Source of the DNA: Dendrocalamus latiflorus
Lineage: Eukaryota > Streptophyta > Magnoliopsida > Poales > Poaceae
Assembly (NCBI GenBank): GCA_017311315.1
Contig: CM029658.1
Location: 25,220,629 to 25,284,628, forward strand
Direction of reading: 5' to 3'
DNA length: 64,000 nucleotides
Made by a program: the position numbers and the translations under genes. The stretch's first letter is position 1. The number at the start of each line of letters is the position of its first letter. The notes beneath the pieces are model-generated. The model ran no database searches. It was not told the DNA's origin and worked only from the letters and a program-made list of their open reading frames with translations. Positions 9,854 through 20,884 of this stretch are shown one piece after another.

Positions 9854-11419
9854 TCAAACACGCTCGGGAATGGCGGACTGGATAATCATCTGTGTCTCTG
9901 CCCGTGCAACTCCAGTGAGGCAGAAAGAGATACCCATCCGCTCAAACTCTGAGATCAAGGACATCGCTGTCTGAGGTACTCCTGTCCTGCTTAAGGCGTC
10001 AGCCACCACGTTGGCTTTACCAGGGTGATACTGGATAGTCAGATCATAATCTTTGATCAACTCCAACCACCTCCGCTGCCTCAAATTCAGCTCTCGCTGA
10101 GTGAATATGTACTTAAGGCTCTTGTGATCAGTAAAGATGTCACACTGTTCCCCGTACAGATAATGCCTCCAAGACTTCAGAGCAAAAACAACAGCTGCCA
10201 ACTCCAAGTCGTGAGTAGGATAGTTCTGCTCGTGAGACTTCAACTGTCTAGAAGCATAAGCGATAACTCGCCCATCCTGCATCAACACACAACCAAGACC
10301 AATCCGCGAAGCATCTGTGTACACCGTGAAGCGCTTGCCACTCTCGGGCAAGGATAGGATAGGTGCATTCACCAGCTTGCTCTTCAAGGTCTGAAAACCA
10401 GACTCACAATCGTCTGTCCACACAAAAGGAACACCCTTTTGCGTGAGTCGGGTCATTGGCTTGGCGATGATAGAGAAATCCTGCACAAAGCGCCGATAAT
10501 AACCGGCAAGACCAAGGAAACTCCGGACCTCTGACACATTAGTTGGCCTCCGCCACTGCACCACCGCTGCCACATTCTTCGGGTCCACTGTAATACCATG
10601 CTGACTGATGGTATGACCAAGAAATCCCACCTCGGACAGCCAGAAAGCACATTTCTTCAGCTTCGCGTAGAATTTATTCCTCCGAAGGGCATCTAGGACC
10701 AGACTGAGGTGCAACTCGTGATCCTCCTCCGTTTTGGAATAAACCAGAATGTCATCGATGAAAACCACCACAAAAGAATCCAGGTACTCATGGAGCATCC
10801 TGTTCATGGCTTCCATAAAGACAGCAGGAGCATTTGTTAGTCCGAAAGACATAACGACAAACTCAAAATGCCCATACCTTGTGCTAAAAGCTGTCTTCTC
10901 TATATCCTCCTCCCTGATCCGCAGTTGATGATAACCAGACTGCAAATCAATCTTTGAGAATACCTTGGCACCTCTCAGCTGATCGAAGAGATCTTCAATG
11001 CGAGGCAATGGATACTTGTTCTTGATCGTCACTTGATTAAGTGCTCGATAATCCACACAAAGCCTCTTGGTGCCATCCTTCTTTCCCACAAACAAGACCG
11101 GAGCAGCCCAAGGCGACGTGCTCGGTCTAATAAACCCCTTAGCTAGGAGTTCATCCAACTGCTTCTTCAACTCCACCTGCTCCACAGGTGCCATCCGATA
11201 CGGGGACTTGTAGATAGGCCGTGTACCCGGAACAAGGTCTATGCGGAAATCCGGTTCCCGTTCTGGTGGCAGACCTGGAAGCTCGGCCGGAAAAACATCT
11301 GGGTACCTGCAAGCCACAGGTATATCCTCTAGCCTCAAAACATCCTCGTGTCCCTCAACCATGGCCCATAGAAAACCTGACCTCTGCATTCGCCGATTGG
11401 GGAACGACTGGCACAGCAA
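9854..11419 (-). pseudogene. Reverse transcriptase and RNase H (part of pol)
   Basis: This 521-residue stretch has the RT core: the LFVGKKDGTKRLCVDYRALN region at 109-128, FSKIDLQSGYHQ at 154-165 and the active-site FIDD at 220-223. RNase H follows, with YTDAS (D369), DLELAAV (E406), FTDHKSL (D431) and ADALSR (D474). It ends at an in-frame TGA (9854-9856), and the same reading frame continues into the integrase stretch after it, so this is a nonsense mutation in pol. It lies in a different frame from gag-protease, the change falling at about 11400-11450. The first ATG is not a biological start. Confidence 0.92.
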
Positions 11420-13191
11420 CGAGAGAGAGAGTACTGCGGGGCACTCCCTTGGAAGACAACCTCACATCCAGACGGAGACTGCAAAGTGACTGTCTTCCAG
11501 AAACAAGAGATAACAGCCTGATACTGCGCGAGCCAATCCATGCCAAGGATCACATCGAAAGGCTCCAGGGGTATAACCACCAAATTTGCCACGAACTCCT
11601 CATCTGCTAGAACCACCACACAACCAGGGCAAATACGAGCACTGGAAATAAGCCCACTGGAAGAACTAACAACCACAGCTCTCCCAACAAACTGCACGGA
11701 CAGACCTGCCCGCTGAACAAAAACCTCCGAGACAAAGGAGAAACTAGCCCCTGAATCGAAAAGTACAGAAGCATCAAAAGAATCAACAGATAAGGTACCT
11801 GTCACCACATCTCCACGATCCCTGCCATCAGACGCTGGCATGGCATACGCCGCAGGAACAGCTAAAGAAGAAGAACCTCCCACGCCCTGGAAAGTCGACG
11901 AAGGAGTCCACTGAGGTACAGGCGCTGCAGGAGTAGCAGGATGCTGGACCCAGTATCCTCCAGGTGGAGGCGCCGGGGCGAGCGACGAAGGTGCTGAAGG
12001 CGACGGCAAGTATCGCGGTGTAGGGACCGCGGGCAAGAACTGCGGGTTAGGAGCCACAGCCATCATCTGCACGGTGCCATCAGGACGGGTAGAGCCTGCT
12101 GAAGGTGTAGGCGCCAACTCCCACTGCAGCTTCCCCTTGGGATTCTGCCTGCACACCACATCCCTGTGGCTATTACCACAGATAGAACACTGTCCACTCC
12201 AAGTGCAGTCGCTCCGCCTATGCGGGTCTCCACAACGAAAACACACCAAGCCCAGCCCGGGCTTCGCTGTGGCACGGTACTGCAGAGAGCTCCCTCCAGT
12301 AGAGCCGGACTGCCCTGTACTACCACGGTAGGGCTGGTGGCGACGACTCTTCGCCTTCTTGTGCGCAGGGCCTCCAGAAAAGCCCTTCTTCTCGCCATGG
12401 CCTCGAGGCTGATCTCCTCCAGTGGCCTTGCGGATGTCATCTGTATAAGCCTGCTGCATCTCGATCCCCAAAGCCTGCTCCACCAAGGTACGAAAATCTG
12501 TGATCGGAAAAGCACCTAGCAGGTGGCGGATCGAAGGTCTGAGCCCCTGACGAAACTGCCTGGCCTTCTCCGCATCATCCCGAGCCACATGCGAAACAAA
12601 GCGGACGATCTGGTTGAAGCCCACCTCATACTCTGCCACAGATTGCTTGTCTTGTGTGTACCTGCTCAGATCGATCTTCATCTTGTCCAGAAAGGTCTCT
12701 GGGTAAAACCTCCTCTCGAACTGTCGAACAAACTCTGCCCACGATAGCGCTCCATGTGCAGCCGTGCGAGCAGTCTGCACTCCCTTCCACCAGATCTGAG
12801 CCTCTCCCTTCAGAAGTTGCGCCAAATAGCGCACACGATCGGAGGCAACCACCTCGAATGCCTCCATCTTGTCCTCCACATAGGACAGCCAGTCTGCGGC
12901 CTAAACAGGAGTGGCTGCACCGCTAAAGCTGTCCAGCCTCAAACCTACCCACTCACGGAGCGAGAGGCCGCTAACTGCTCCATCTGTCGCAACCTCCGGC
13001 ACCAGATCAGCACGAACACCAGGGGCCAGCTGCCCCTGCCTCAACGCACTCAGCTCTTGCTGCATGGCCCTCACAGTGGCCAACAGCTCCTCCTGACTAC
13101 CACCCGCTGACTGAGTAACCTCAGCCTCCTCGACCGCTGGCTGCGCTACTGGCGTAGCTGCACGGCCACGGCTACTACGCCTAGGCGGCAT
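11335..13191 (-). pseudogene. Gag and aspartic protease
   Basis: The best start is the ATG at 13191 (MPPRRSSRGRAAT), preceded by a short leader from the primer site; nine codons upstream is another in-frame ATG. An in-frame TAG at 12901-12903 interrupts the frame after about 96 codons, and it reopens directly. The second part has the retrotransposon gag domain (FVRQFERRFYPETF), then two zinc knuckles (CFRCGDPHRRSDC and CSICGNSHRDVVC), both with spacing CX2CX3HX4C instead of the usual X4 between second Cys and His. A proline/serine-rich linker precedes the protease (active site FDSGAS near 11757; flap-side motif ILGMDWL). The frame then runs out at 11335, out of phase with RT. As it stands it cannot give Gag-Pol. 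Confidence 0.9.
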
Positions 13192-13364
13192 CCTGCAGCC
13201 ACCACAATCCACATTCAAACAAGAACAATATCAACAAGCCAAAAAGGCACAAGCATTAATGCAATGAGTTCAACAGGGTATATGCAAAAATATACAAACC
13301 CTTCCCCAACCTACATGTGCAAGTGTGTCAATTTAATAATTTAATTACCACGGACCTAAAGCCC

Positions 13365-13376
13365 GCTCTGATACCA
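13365..13376 (-). other. Primer-binding site, initiator tRNA-Met
   Basis: Minus strand TGGTATCAGAGC, two bases after the 5' LTR end at 13379. This is the standard plant primer site for tRNA-iMet and sets the element's direction. Confidence 0.93.
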
Positions 13377-13378
13377 AC

Positions 13379-15701
13379 TGTAACACCCCAGGACCCACAT
13401 TACCCTGGGATGCTACTAAAACCACTCCACAACTAGCCAATTTACAAAATAAAATAAACTGGCAATAATTATTAAACAAGATAATACAAACGGAAGCATA
13501 AACAACTAAGGGAAAACAGAATAGAGATGACAATTCAATATTCATAAGCAACTCCAAAATAATAACCAAAGGTAACAAATCCAAATTTAACATTATTAGG
13601 ATGAAACAATCCTCAATAAGATAACTAAGCAAAAGACTAGAATCCTTTCAACTTTATTACAGCATTAAAATATATTCCAAGTGCATCAGTGTGGTGCCGC
13701 TATACCCTTCCCATGCATGCTCAAAGTCCACCTGTAGGGAGGGCGAAACAAGGGTGAGATAAAAATCTCAGCAAGCAAACAGTTTAACAGGCTATTCAAA
13801 CTACAAACAAGTATACAACATCATTTATAATTCCATACAACCACAATCACAATTCATGTCCACGATTATTAAACCACCACAATCCTCCATGATTCATACC
13901 TCATCAATTTCAGATTTAGGCATATGAATGCAGTCATTTTATCCACATTAAATGCATATGAATGCTTATGCTATGCTCCACATCACTCTTTCCAGGGCAG
14001 GATTTGAGTTGCATCGTATTACGGCAATATACGATGCTTCCCGCGGGATAAGAGGTGCATCGTATTACGGCAATATACGATGCTGTACCGGTACGGTCGC
14101 GGCTATGTGCGGCGACATCCACATATGCATATGACATGATATGATATGATAATCACAAATCACATTAATCCATCCTCAAAGGAGCATCAACATGCTCACG
14201 ACATATCCACATCCACCACATGTTATTTTCATGTTCCACATTATAACATTAAGCAAGATTTCCACATGACTACTAGCAGATTATCAACATATCAATGGAT
14301 AAGTACTTGCTACCATCTCCACAATTAAATTATCATGAAATCATAGCATAATGTATCAAATTATGATAATAATGTAAACTGCAAGTAGAAGGAATAACAA
14401 GTTAAACGGTAGCAACCACCGCTACGTTTACTTGCCTCAATCCGACGAAGCGAAGTAAAATCAAGAGCGCTCAGGGACAAGACCACCTGTCCAAAAGTCA
14501 TCTCTCAGCACAAAGCCACAGCATACAAACACGACATAAATAATTAAAGACGTCGCTAGAACCCCGAACCCGCACAAACTCCTCTCCGCTCAACAGTTCA
14601 GCAAATTACCCTCTGCAGCAGCGCTGCTTAACATTTTTTGTAACTTTTAAAAAAATATTGATCCAAATACAACAAAAGATACCTCTCTGGATTCATCACT
14701 TAAAAACCTAGATTTTTCATGTAGAACACCTATTTTTATTTTAATAACAGCTAGGTGTAATTTAATGCCCAAAACAGAGGAAGAACTCTGTTCTTGCAGA
14801 TTGGACAGCGATATTCAATTGCGTCTCAGAAACAGTACAAGGGTCTAAAACTTCTGAATTTTATACAGAAGCTAGATCTCTAAATTATCTGCAACTTTCT
14901 AAATTACGGACATGACCAATAAAATCATTTACTACCTCAAATTCCCAGATTACCGTCGGTCTGTACCAATCTGCTCGCCTGACGAACAGCAGTATTCCCG
15001 ACCCTGTAACTCCCAGATCCCACGGCACAAAAATCCGAAACAAATACACGAGATGCGTCTGGAAGTCCTCTACAACTTTCCTTTTGGGAGAGTCCGCAGG
15101 AAAATTCGTTTACTAGGTCAAAACCTCTCGAACAGACACGCTGCGCGAATCGATCTACAGGCAAACAGCAGCTAATCTCTAATCGGGCAATTAATCTATT
15201 AACTACCTTCAAAATCTGTGCCAAGAACCCTAATTATTCATAAGAACAGAGGGTTTTGGATGATAAAAAATTACCTAGATGAAGAATTACCCCACTTTTT
15301 TTCCTCTTCTTCTCCTTCCTTCTTCTCCTTCTCCTTCTTCTCCTTCGTCTCCTTCTCCAAGGGCAGCAATGGGGGCAACAATCCTTGGGAGGGGGCAGCC
15401 ACCAGGGGGAATAGGGGGGGTGCGGCTGGGTGTGGGGAAAAGGGGGAGGAGGGGAAGCCCTAGGGTTAATAAGAAAGGGGGAAAGGGGGGTGCGCCTCCC
15501 CCTTGGGCCTTGGCCCAAGGGCGGTTGGCCCACTCCCCAGGCAGCCCAAACTGAAAATTAAAAGTAATTTTTAATATATTTTATTTCTTTTTTCAATGTT
15601 CTACAATTTCTTTATTTTTCCCTTCCCGCGATTTGCCGAAAAACCGGCGACTCCGCGATTGTTTTAGAAACTTACGCCGTAGCGACGTTTAGGATATTAC
15701 A
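13379..15701 (-). repeat. 5' LTR of the Tekay-type element (2323 bp)
   Basis: Near-identical to 6011-8325. Differences I could find: about 11 substitutions, one extra T in a T run near 14634, and a 7-bp insertion around 15508-15514 that extends the palindrome GGGCCTTGGCCC. These two indels account exactly for the 8-bp length difference. Confidence 0.95.
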
Positions 15702-15727
15702 ATCACAAATGATTTTAAATAAAAAAA

Positions 15728-15784
15728 ACCATCTGTGATAAGCTGATTATCACAGATGGTTTTTTATAACCATCTGTGATAATC
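15728..15784. repeat. Two overlapping perfect palindromes, CACTA subterminal
   Basis: AACCATCTGTGATAA pairs with TTATCACAGATGGTT around GCTGA (15728-15762), and the second arm together with a further copy forms GATTATCACAGATGGTT with AACCATCTGTGATAATC around six bases (15745-15784). Three copies of the same motif can therefore fold in two mutually exclusive ways. Such motifs are typical subterminal repeats of CACTA elements. Confidence 0.85.
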
Positions 15785-16259
15785 CTGCTACATATTTATT
15801 GCGCCGCTCAGAACCACATCTGTCTTCATTTCGATTCAGATCTAGCTGGTGCTGCACTCTTTCGCTCAAGAGGCAAGCTAGGCGATTTCAGGCCAGTTAA
15901 TTTGGTGGGAGGAGGCAGAGATAGAGCTTTGAAGATTAATACGTTTGTGGTTGCCCTAGATATTGTTAGTATTGAAATTTATTTTTCTTTGCATTACAAT
16001 TTAGATTTAAGCTTTGGTGAGTGTTATTGAAGATGGTTTGCATCTACTTGACCATACATGATCAGTTCCCGTCATGCGGGAGGCAAAATTTGTCAAAATT
16101 GTTGGTTATATATACCTTCAGCAATCGTTGGGGAAATAGCTATTGTGTTTATAATATGAATTAAGCTAGCAAAGCCTCAATGCATGTGGTATATATGTAA
16201 TAATAATTAATTAATTTAATTTTTAATACTAAGTTGTTATATATATGCGCATAACGTAG
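15785..16259 (+). other. Leader of the TNP2 gene, AT-rich
   Basis: Non-coding stretch between the subterminal repeats and the first recognisable TNP2 codons. It ends in ATAACGTAG directly before the first codons, so the recognised coding part may begin at a 3' splice site (AG at 16258-16259 or close by) rather than at an ATG. No other signal is clear. Confidence 0.4.
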
Positions 16260-19200
16260 GACCGAAGCTGGATGTCTGCCGCGAACCGTGTGAGTGAAGA
16301 GTACATTAATGGCGTGTCTGCTTTTAGAAGAGCTGTCGAGGAGGACATGTTGAATAAGGGGATGGAATATATGTACTGTCCACGCACTGACTACGAGAAT
16401 TTAAAGATGTTTAAGAACTGAGAGCAGATTGAAGCGCACTTGATTCGGAGGGGTTCCAAAAAGGGTTATACGTGTTGGACCAGTCATGGCGAAGTCAATG
16501 ATATGCTGCCAGATGACATTGCCGGTGAAGTGAATGATATGCCGCCGGATGACATCACCGGTGAAGTGAATGATATGCCGCCGGATCATGTTGATTTTTG
16601 TTCGGATCCGGATAGGTTGCACAATGACAATCTGGATCAGATGCTTCGCGATGTAGAAGAGAACTATGATGAGAGAGAGTATGTTAAATTCCGGGGCTTG
16701 ACGGAGGACTGGGAGAAACCTTTGTTCACTTGCTGCAGGTTAAAGTACACGAGGTTGTCGGCCATGCTTGAACTGTTGAAATTGAAGGCAAGCAACAGTT
16801 GGTCCGACAAGAGTTTCATGGCGCTGCTTGGTCTTTTAGCGGACATGCTTCCGGAGGGAAATGAGTTGCCTAAAACCACGTATAAAGCTAAGAAGGTTCT
16901 TTGTCCATTGGGAATGGAAGTAGAAATAATACATGCATGTCCGAACGACTTTATCCTCTATCGTAAATAGTATGCAAACATGCATGTATGTCCGGTGTGC
17001 AATGCATCCCGATACAAATGTAAATATCAATCAGATGACGGCGAGGGAACAGAGGTGAAGAAAGGACCTCCTGCTAAGGTGGCATGGTATTTTCCTATAA
17101 TTTCCAGTTTGAAATGGTTTTTTGCAAATCCAAAGGAGGCAAAACTGCTGCATTGGCACTCGGAGGAGCGCAAGAAGGATGGAATGCTAAGACACCTTGC
17201 TGATTCCGCCCAGTAGAGAAACATCATTAGGAGTACAAATGGAATGAATCCTTTCAGTAGCATGAGCAGCCAACATAGCACTTGGCCCGTGACTCTCTGC
17301 ATCTATAACCTTCCTCCTTGGTTCTGTATGAAGCGAAAGTATATTTTGCTGTCGATACTTATCCAAGGGCAAGCAACCTGGGAATGATATTGATGTGTAT
17401 CTAGCACAGTTGGTGGAAGATCTAAAAGTATTGTGGAACGAAGGGGTACAGGTGTGGGATGCATACAAATGAGAGAACTTCACTTTGCGCTCTTTATTGT
17501 TTTGCACCATAAATGATTATCTTGCCCTTGGTAACCTGTCGGGCCAGAGTACAAAAGGTGCCAAAGCTTGCACTCACTGTTTAGATGGTACCGAGAGTGT
17601 GTGGCTAAAACACTCACGCAAAACCGTGTACATGCGTCACCGTCGGTTCCTTCGGAGGGCTCACCCATACCGCAAGATGAAGAAACAATTTGACAGAGAG
17701 AAGAAGGACGGTTCAGCTCCAAGGCATTTAAGCAGAAAAGTGGTTTATAATATGGTTAAGGATTTAGATGTTGTCCTCAGAAAGGGACGTAAATTGAGGG
17801 CTAATGAGAAGAACATGTGGAAGAAGAGATCAATATTTTGGGACTTACCTTATTGGGAGTAGCTAGATGTTCGACACTGTATCGATGTCATGTACGTAGA
17901 AAAGAATGTATGTGACAGCTTGATTGGTCTCTTACTGAACATTGATGATAGAACAAAGGACGGCGTCAATGCACGGCTTGACTTGGCTAATATGGACATC
18001 AGGCCTGAGTTAGCACCGACAAAAACAGATAATGGAAGAACGTACCTTCCCCCTTCATGTTACACTCTGTCCAAGGCCGAGAAAACAGAACTGTGCCAGT
18101 GCTTGCATGGTGTCAAAGTTCCGTCTGGTTACTTCGGCAACATGAAGAAAATTGTTTTGATACAAGATTTGAAGTTAAATGGCATAAAGTCTTATGATTG
18201 TCATGTGCTGATGACACAGATGCTCCCTACTGCAATTAGAAATATTTTGCCAATCAAAGTTCGAGAGACAATCATGAGGCTATGTTATTTCTTTAACACA
18301 ATTGCTCAGAAGGTCATCGATCCCGAAGGACTAGATGCTCTGCAGGACGAGGTGGTGATGACTCTATGTCATCTTGAGATGTATTTTTCTCCTTCGTTTT
18401 CCGATATCATGGTCCATCTCATTGTTCACATTGTGTGGGAGATAAAAATGTGCGGGCCTGTATTCCTACGTAGCATGTACCCATTTGAGAGGTTCATAGG
18501 AATTCTCAATTTCTATGTACGGAATCGATCTCGGCCGGAGGGCAGCATCGTCAAAGGTTATGCAAGCAAAGAGGTCATTAAGTTTTGTGTCGATTATATG
18601 GTTCAGATTCAACCGATAGGTGTGCCTCAATCTCGTCATGAGGGGAGGATCAAGGGTATCAGAACTACCAGAAGGAAAGCAATCACTCCAGATATGGCCG
18701 TGTATGCTCAAGCCCATTTCACGGTCTTACAACACATGACTGAAGTGGTGCCTTATGTCGACCAGCACAAGGATGTGCTTCGGCAACAGAATCCGAAGTG
18801 GCCAGAAGTTTGGATCATGAGGCAACACAACAGTCAGTTCAACCATTGGATGAAGAAGCAAATCGCTAGGAGCTCGCCAAATGATATGCTAACATGGTTG
18901 GCAAAAGGGCCAACATTTACAGTTGTGACATGGCAAGGATATGACATAAATGGGTACACATTCTATACACAGGCTCAAGATGTAAAGAGCACTAATCAGA
19001 ATAGCGGTGTCCGCATAGATGCACTCAATACCGATGGGTTGAGAAACTCGTACTATGGGTTCATAGAAGAGATTTGGGAGCTCGACTACGTGGTTCTCAA
19101 GATACCCTTATTTTAGTGCCGTTGGGTGCATCTCCCACAGGTGAAGGTTGTCAAGTACGGTGTCACTACCATGGACCTCCAACGTGTCGGATACAAAGAC

Positions 19201-19467
19201 AAACCATTCGTACTCGGTAACCAAGTTGTTCAAGTTTTCTATGTAACCGATCCAGCAAATAAGAAGTGCCATGTAGTTCTTCATGGAAAAAGGAGAATTG
19301 TCGGAGTAGAGAATGTAGTGGATGAGGACGAATACAATCAATTTGACGAGTTACCTCCGTTTGGAAATGGCATAAGGGTCGACAACGAACAACGTGATGA
19401 AACTAGTTACATACGCACTGATCGTCATGAAGGGCTAATTTTTAAAGGAAATAAGCAAGTGGAATGA
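16260..19467 (+). pseudogene. TNP2-type CACTA transposase, decayed
   Basis: The reading starts DRSWMSA at 16260 (transposase-associated domain, PF13963-like) and continues through the Transposase_21 core (PF02992), a DUF4218-type region (HLIVHIVWEI, MYPFERFIGILNFYV at about 18416-18520) and a DUF4216-type end (TWQGYDINGYTFYT to VGYKDKPFVLGNQ, to 19280). In-frame stops occur at 16419, 16968, 17214, 17470, 17860 and 19114. A frame change (frame of 16260 to frame of 17371) falls at about 17370. The conserved DGMNPF motif, which carries a presumed catalytic Asp, reads NGMNPF at 17238; TINDYLALGNLSG is preserved. A 31-bp triplicated segment at 16493-16590 (GAAGTNAATGATATG units) repeats in the N-terminal part. 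The protein would bind and cut element ends. This copy cannot be active. Confidence 0.92.
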
Positions 19468-19479
19468 GAAAGTGAGATA

Positions 19480-19690
19480 TATATGTGGGCATTTGCATTT
19501 ATGTATATAACAATGCATGTATATGATGTATATATGGGCATTTGCATTTATGTATATAACAATGCAAGTGTGTGATGTATTTATAAATTTTCATTTGTGT
19601 ATATAACAATGCATATGTGTGATGTATTTGTGAATTTGCATTTATGTATATGTGAAAATGTGTGATATATAGATGAATTTTGAGAATGAG
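19480..19690 (+). repeat. 48-bp AT-rich minisatellite
   Basis: About four degrading copies of a 48-bp unit with the core GCATTTATGTATATAACAAT (19494, 19542, about 19590, then partial), directly after the TNP2 reading frame and containing no gene. Confidence 0.8.
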
Positions 19691-19861
19691 TGTCATAGAT
19701 ATGTATCTCTATGTTCATTGGGCTGTTGTAAAGAAATACTGATAATTCGTCTTATTATAGTGTCTGCTGGTTGGTGAAGAGTTATTCATTGCGCTATTGT
19801 AAAGAAATACTGATAATTGGTTGGTGTAGGTAATAACTCCAGTGTGTGGTAGGAAAGGGCT

Positions 19862-19985
19862 TAATACAGACGGTTCTAAACTAGAACCGTCTGTGATAAC
19901 TATATATCACAGACGGTTCTAGTTTAGAACCGAATGTGATAACTATATCACAAACGGTTCTAAAATAGAACCGTCTGTAATAACC
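19862..19985. repeat. Internal cluster of ACAGACGGTTCTA hairpins
   Basis: Three consecutive inverted repeats built from ACAGACGGTTCTA and TAGAACCGTCTGT, for example ACAGACGGTTCTA-AAC-TAGAACCGTCTGT at 19868-19896. They resemble the element's terminal subterminal repeats but sit between its two genes, 0.4 kb after TNP2 and just before the leader of the second gene. The position suggests a promoter or regulator-binding region, or the scar of an internal rearrangement. Confidence 0.8.
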
Positions 19986-20884
19986 CTTCCTATATGTATC
20001 CTCAGGCTAGGGTTTTGCATGTACGCTATAGTTAGATCTACATACCGTCTCGCCGCTCTCGATCCCGATCTAGCCCGTCATCGTCTCCTTCTCAGATCTC
20101 CATCCTTCTCGCGTCCACTCCGTCGCCGCCGCCTCCTCGAACCTCTGTTCCCAGTCGACGTCGACCCCCATCCACGCCGCCGCCGCCGCCTCCTCGGACC
20201 TCCGTCCCTAGTCGCCGTCGACTCGACCCGTGGTGACCGGTGAACACTCCCCTTTCTCCTCTCCTCTCCTCGCCATCGACCCCTGTCCCCTTTCTCAGTT
20301 ATTTAGTACTTACATAATCTTGATAACAAATCATTTTTTGAGTTGTCATCTTTTTGGGAAAAGCTATCACTATCTTTTTGTTGCCGTGATCGACTATCAG
20401 GACACTATTTAACTTTTATGCATTAGTATCTTTATATTGACTCTTGTTGCACAAAACATGTTGTTCCTTACTAAAATGCAGTATCACATGGTGCAAACTA
20501 GCATAATGTCTAAAAATATCTCATAATCATAACAGCAGAACCATGATTTCAATTATCTTTTCCAATGGAGCTTCTTTGTTTGATATTCTTTTGACCTAAG
20601 CTCTCTCTCTCTCTCTATCTATATATATTCCTTAAGTTTACATTACCAGTTATTCCTTAAGTTTTTAAATACAACCATCACTTGTAGGTTTTAGTTTTAG
20701 AAAATCTTTTACTTCTGCTAGTACATTAGTAATGCACTGATGTGGTTTTCAAAACTGTGAAGCGCTTGTTCTCTTTATCTGTTTTAGAAACTCTGCTCTA
20801 TGAAGTAACTGGTCTTGTACTGAGATTGGATCACAAATCTTGAGCTCTAGATTAGTAGTCCTTTCGGTTTTGCTAGAGTAGTCA
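19986..20884 (+). other. Leader-like region of the second CACTA gene
   Basis: Begins with CTAGGGTTTTGCATG and a run of CGCCGCC/CCTCC codon-like triplets (20040-20290), the composition of grass 5' leaders, then turns AT-rich and intron-like with a CT microsatellite (20599-20615). Short frames are open but show no domain. It probably holds the first exon and intron of the second CACTA gene. Confidence 0.4.
20848..20877 (+). repeat. 30-bp direct repeat, left copy
   Basis: TAGATTAGTAGTCCTTTC followed by GGTTTTGCTAGA; the same 30 bp with one mismatch occur at 21841-21870. The two copies bracket the gypsy fragment. Confidence 0.9.

Larger units (their letters stand above)
6011..15701 (-). mobile_element. 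Full-length Ty3/gypsy chromovirus, Tekay/Del type
   Basis: Two LTRs (6011-8325 and 13379-15701) enclose a 5053-bp internal region, and the perfect 5-bp target duplication ATCAC flanks the whole (6006-6010, 15702-15706). Orientation is minus: the primer site TGGTATCAGAGC lies beside the LTR at 13379, and a purine tract beside the LTR at 8325. Coding order gag, protease, RT, RNase H, integrase, chromodomain marks a chromovirus; LTR length and the TGTAACACCCC start fit Tekay/Del. LTRs differ by about 11 substitutions, a 1-bp and a 7-bp indel. At the commonly used grass rate of 1.3e-8 per site per year this gives roughly 0.2 million years. The polyprotein nevertheless has a TAG, a frameshift and a TGA. 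It interrupts the left subterminal region of the CACTA element. Confidence 0.95.
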
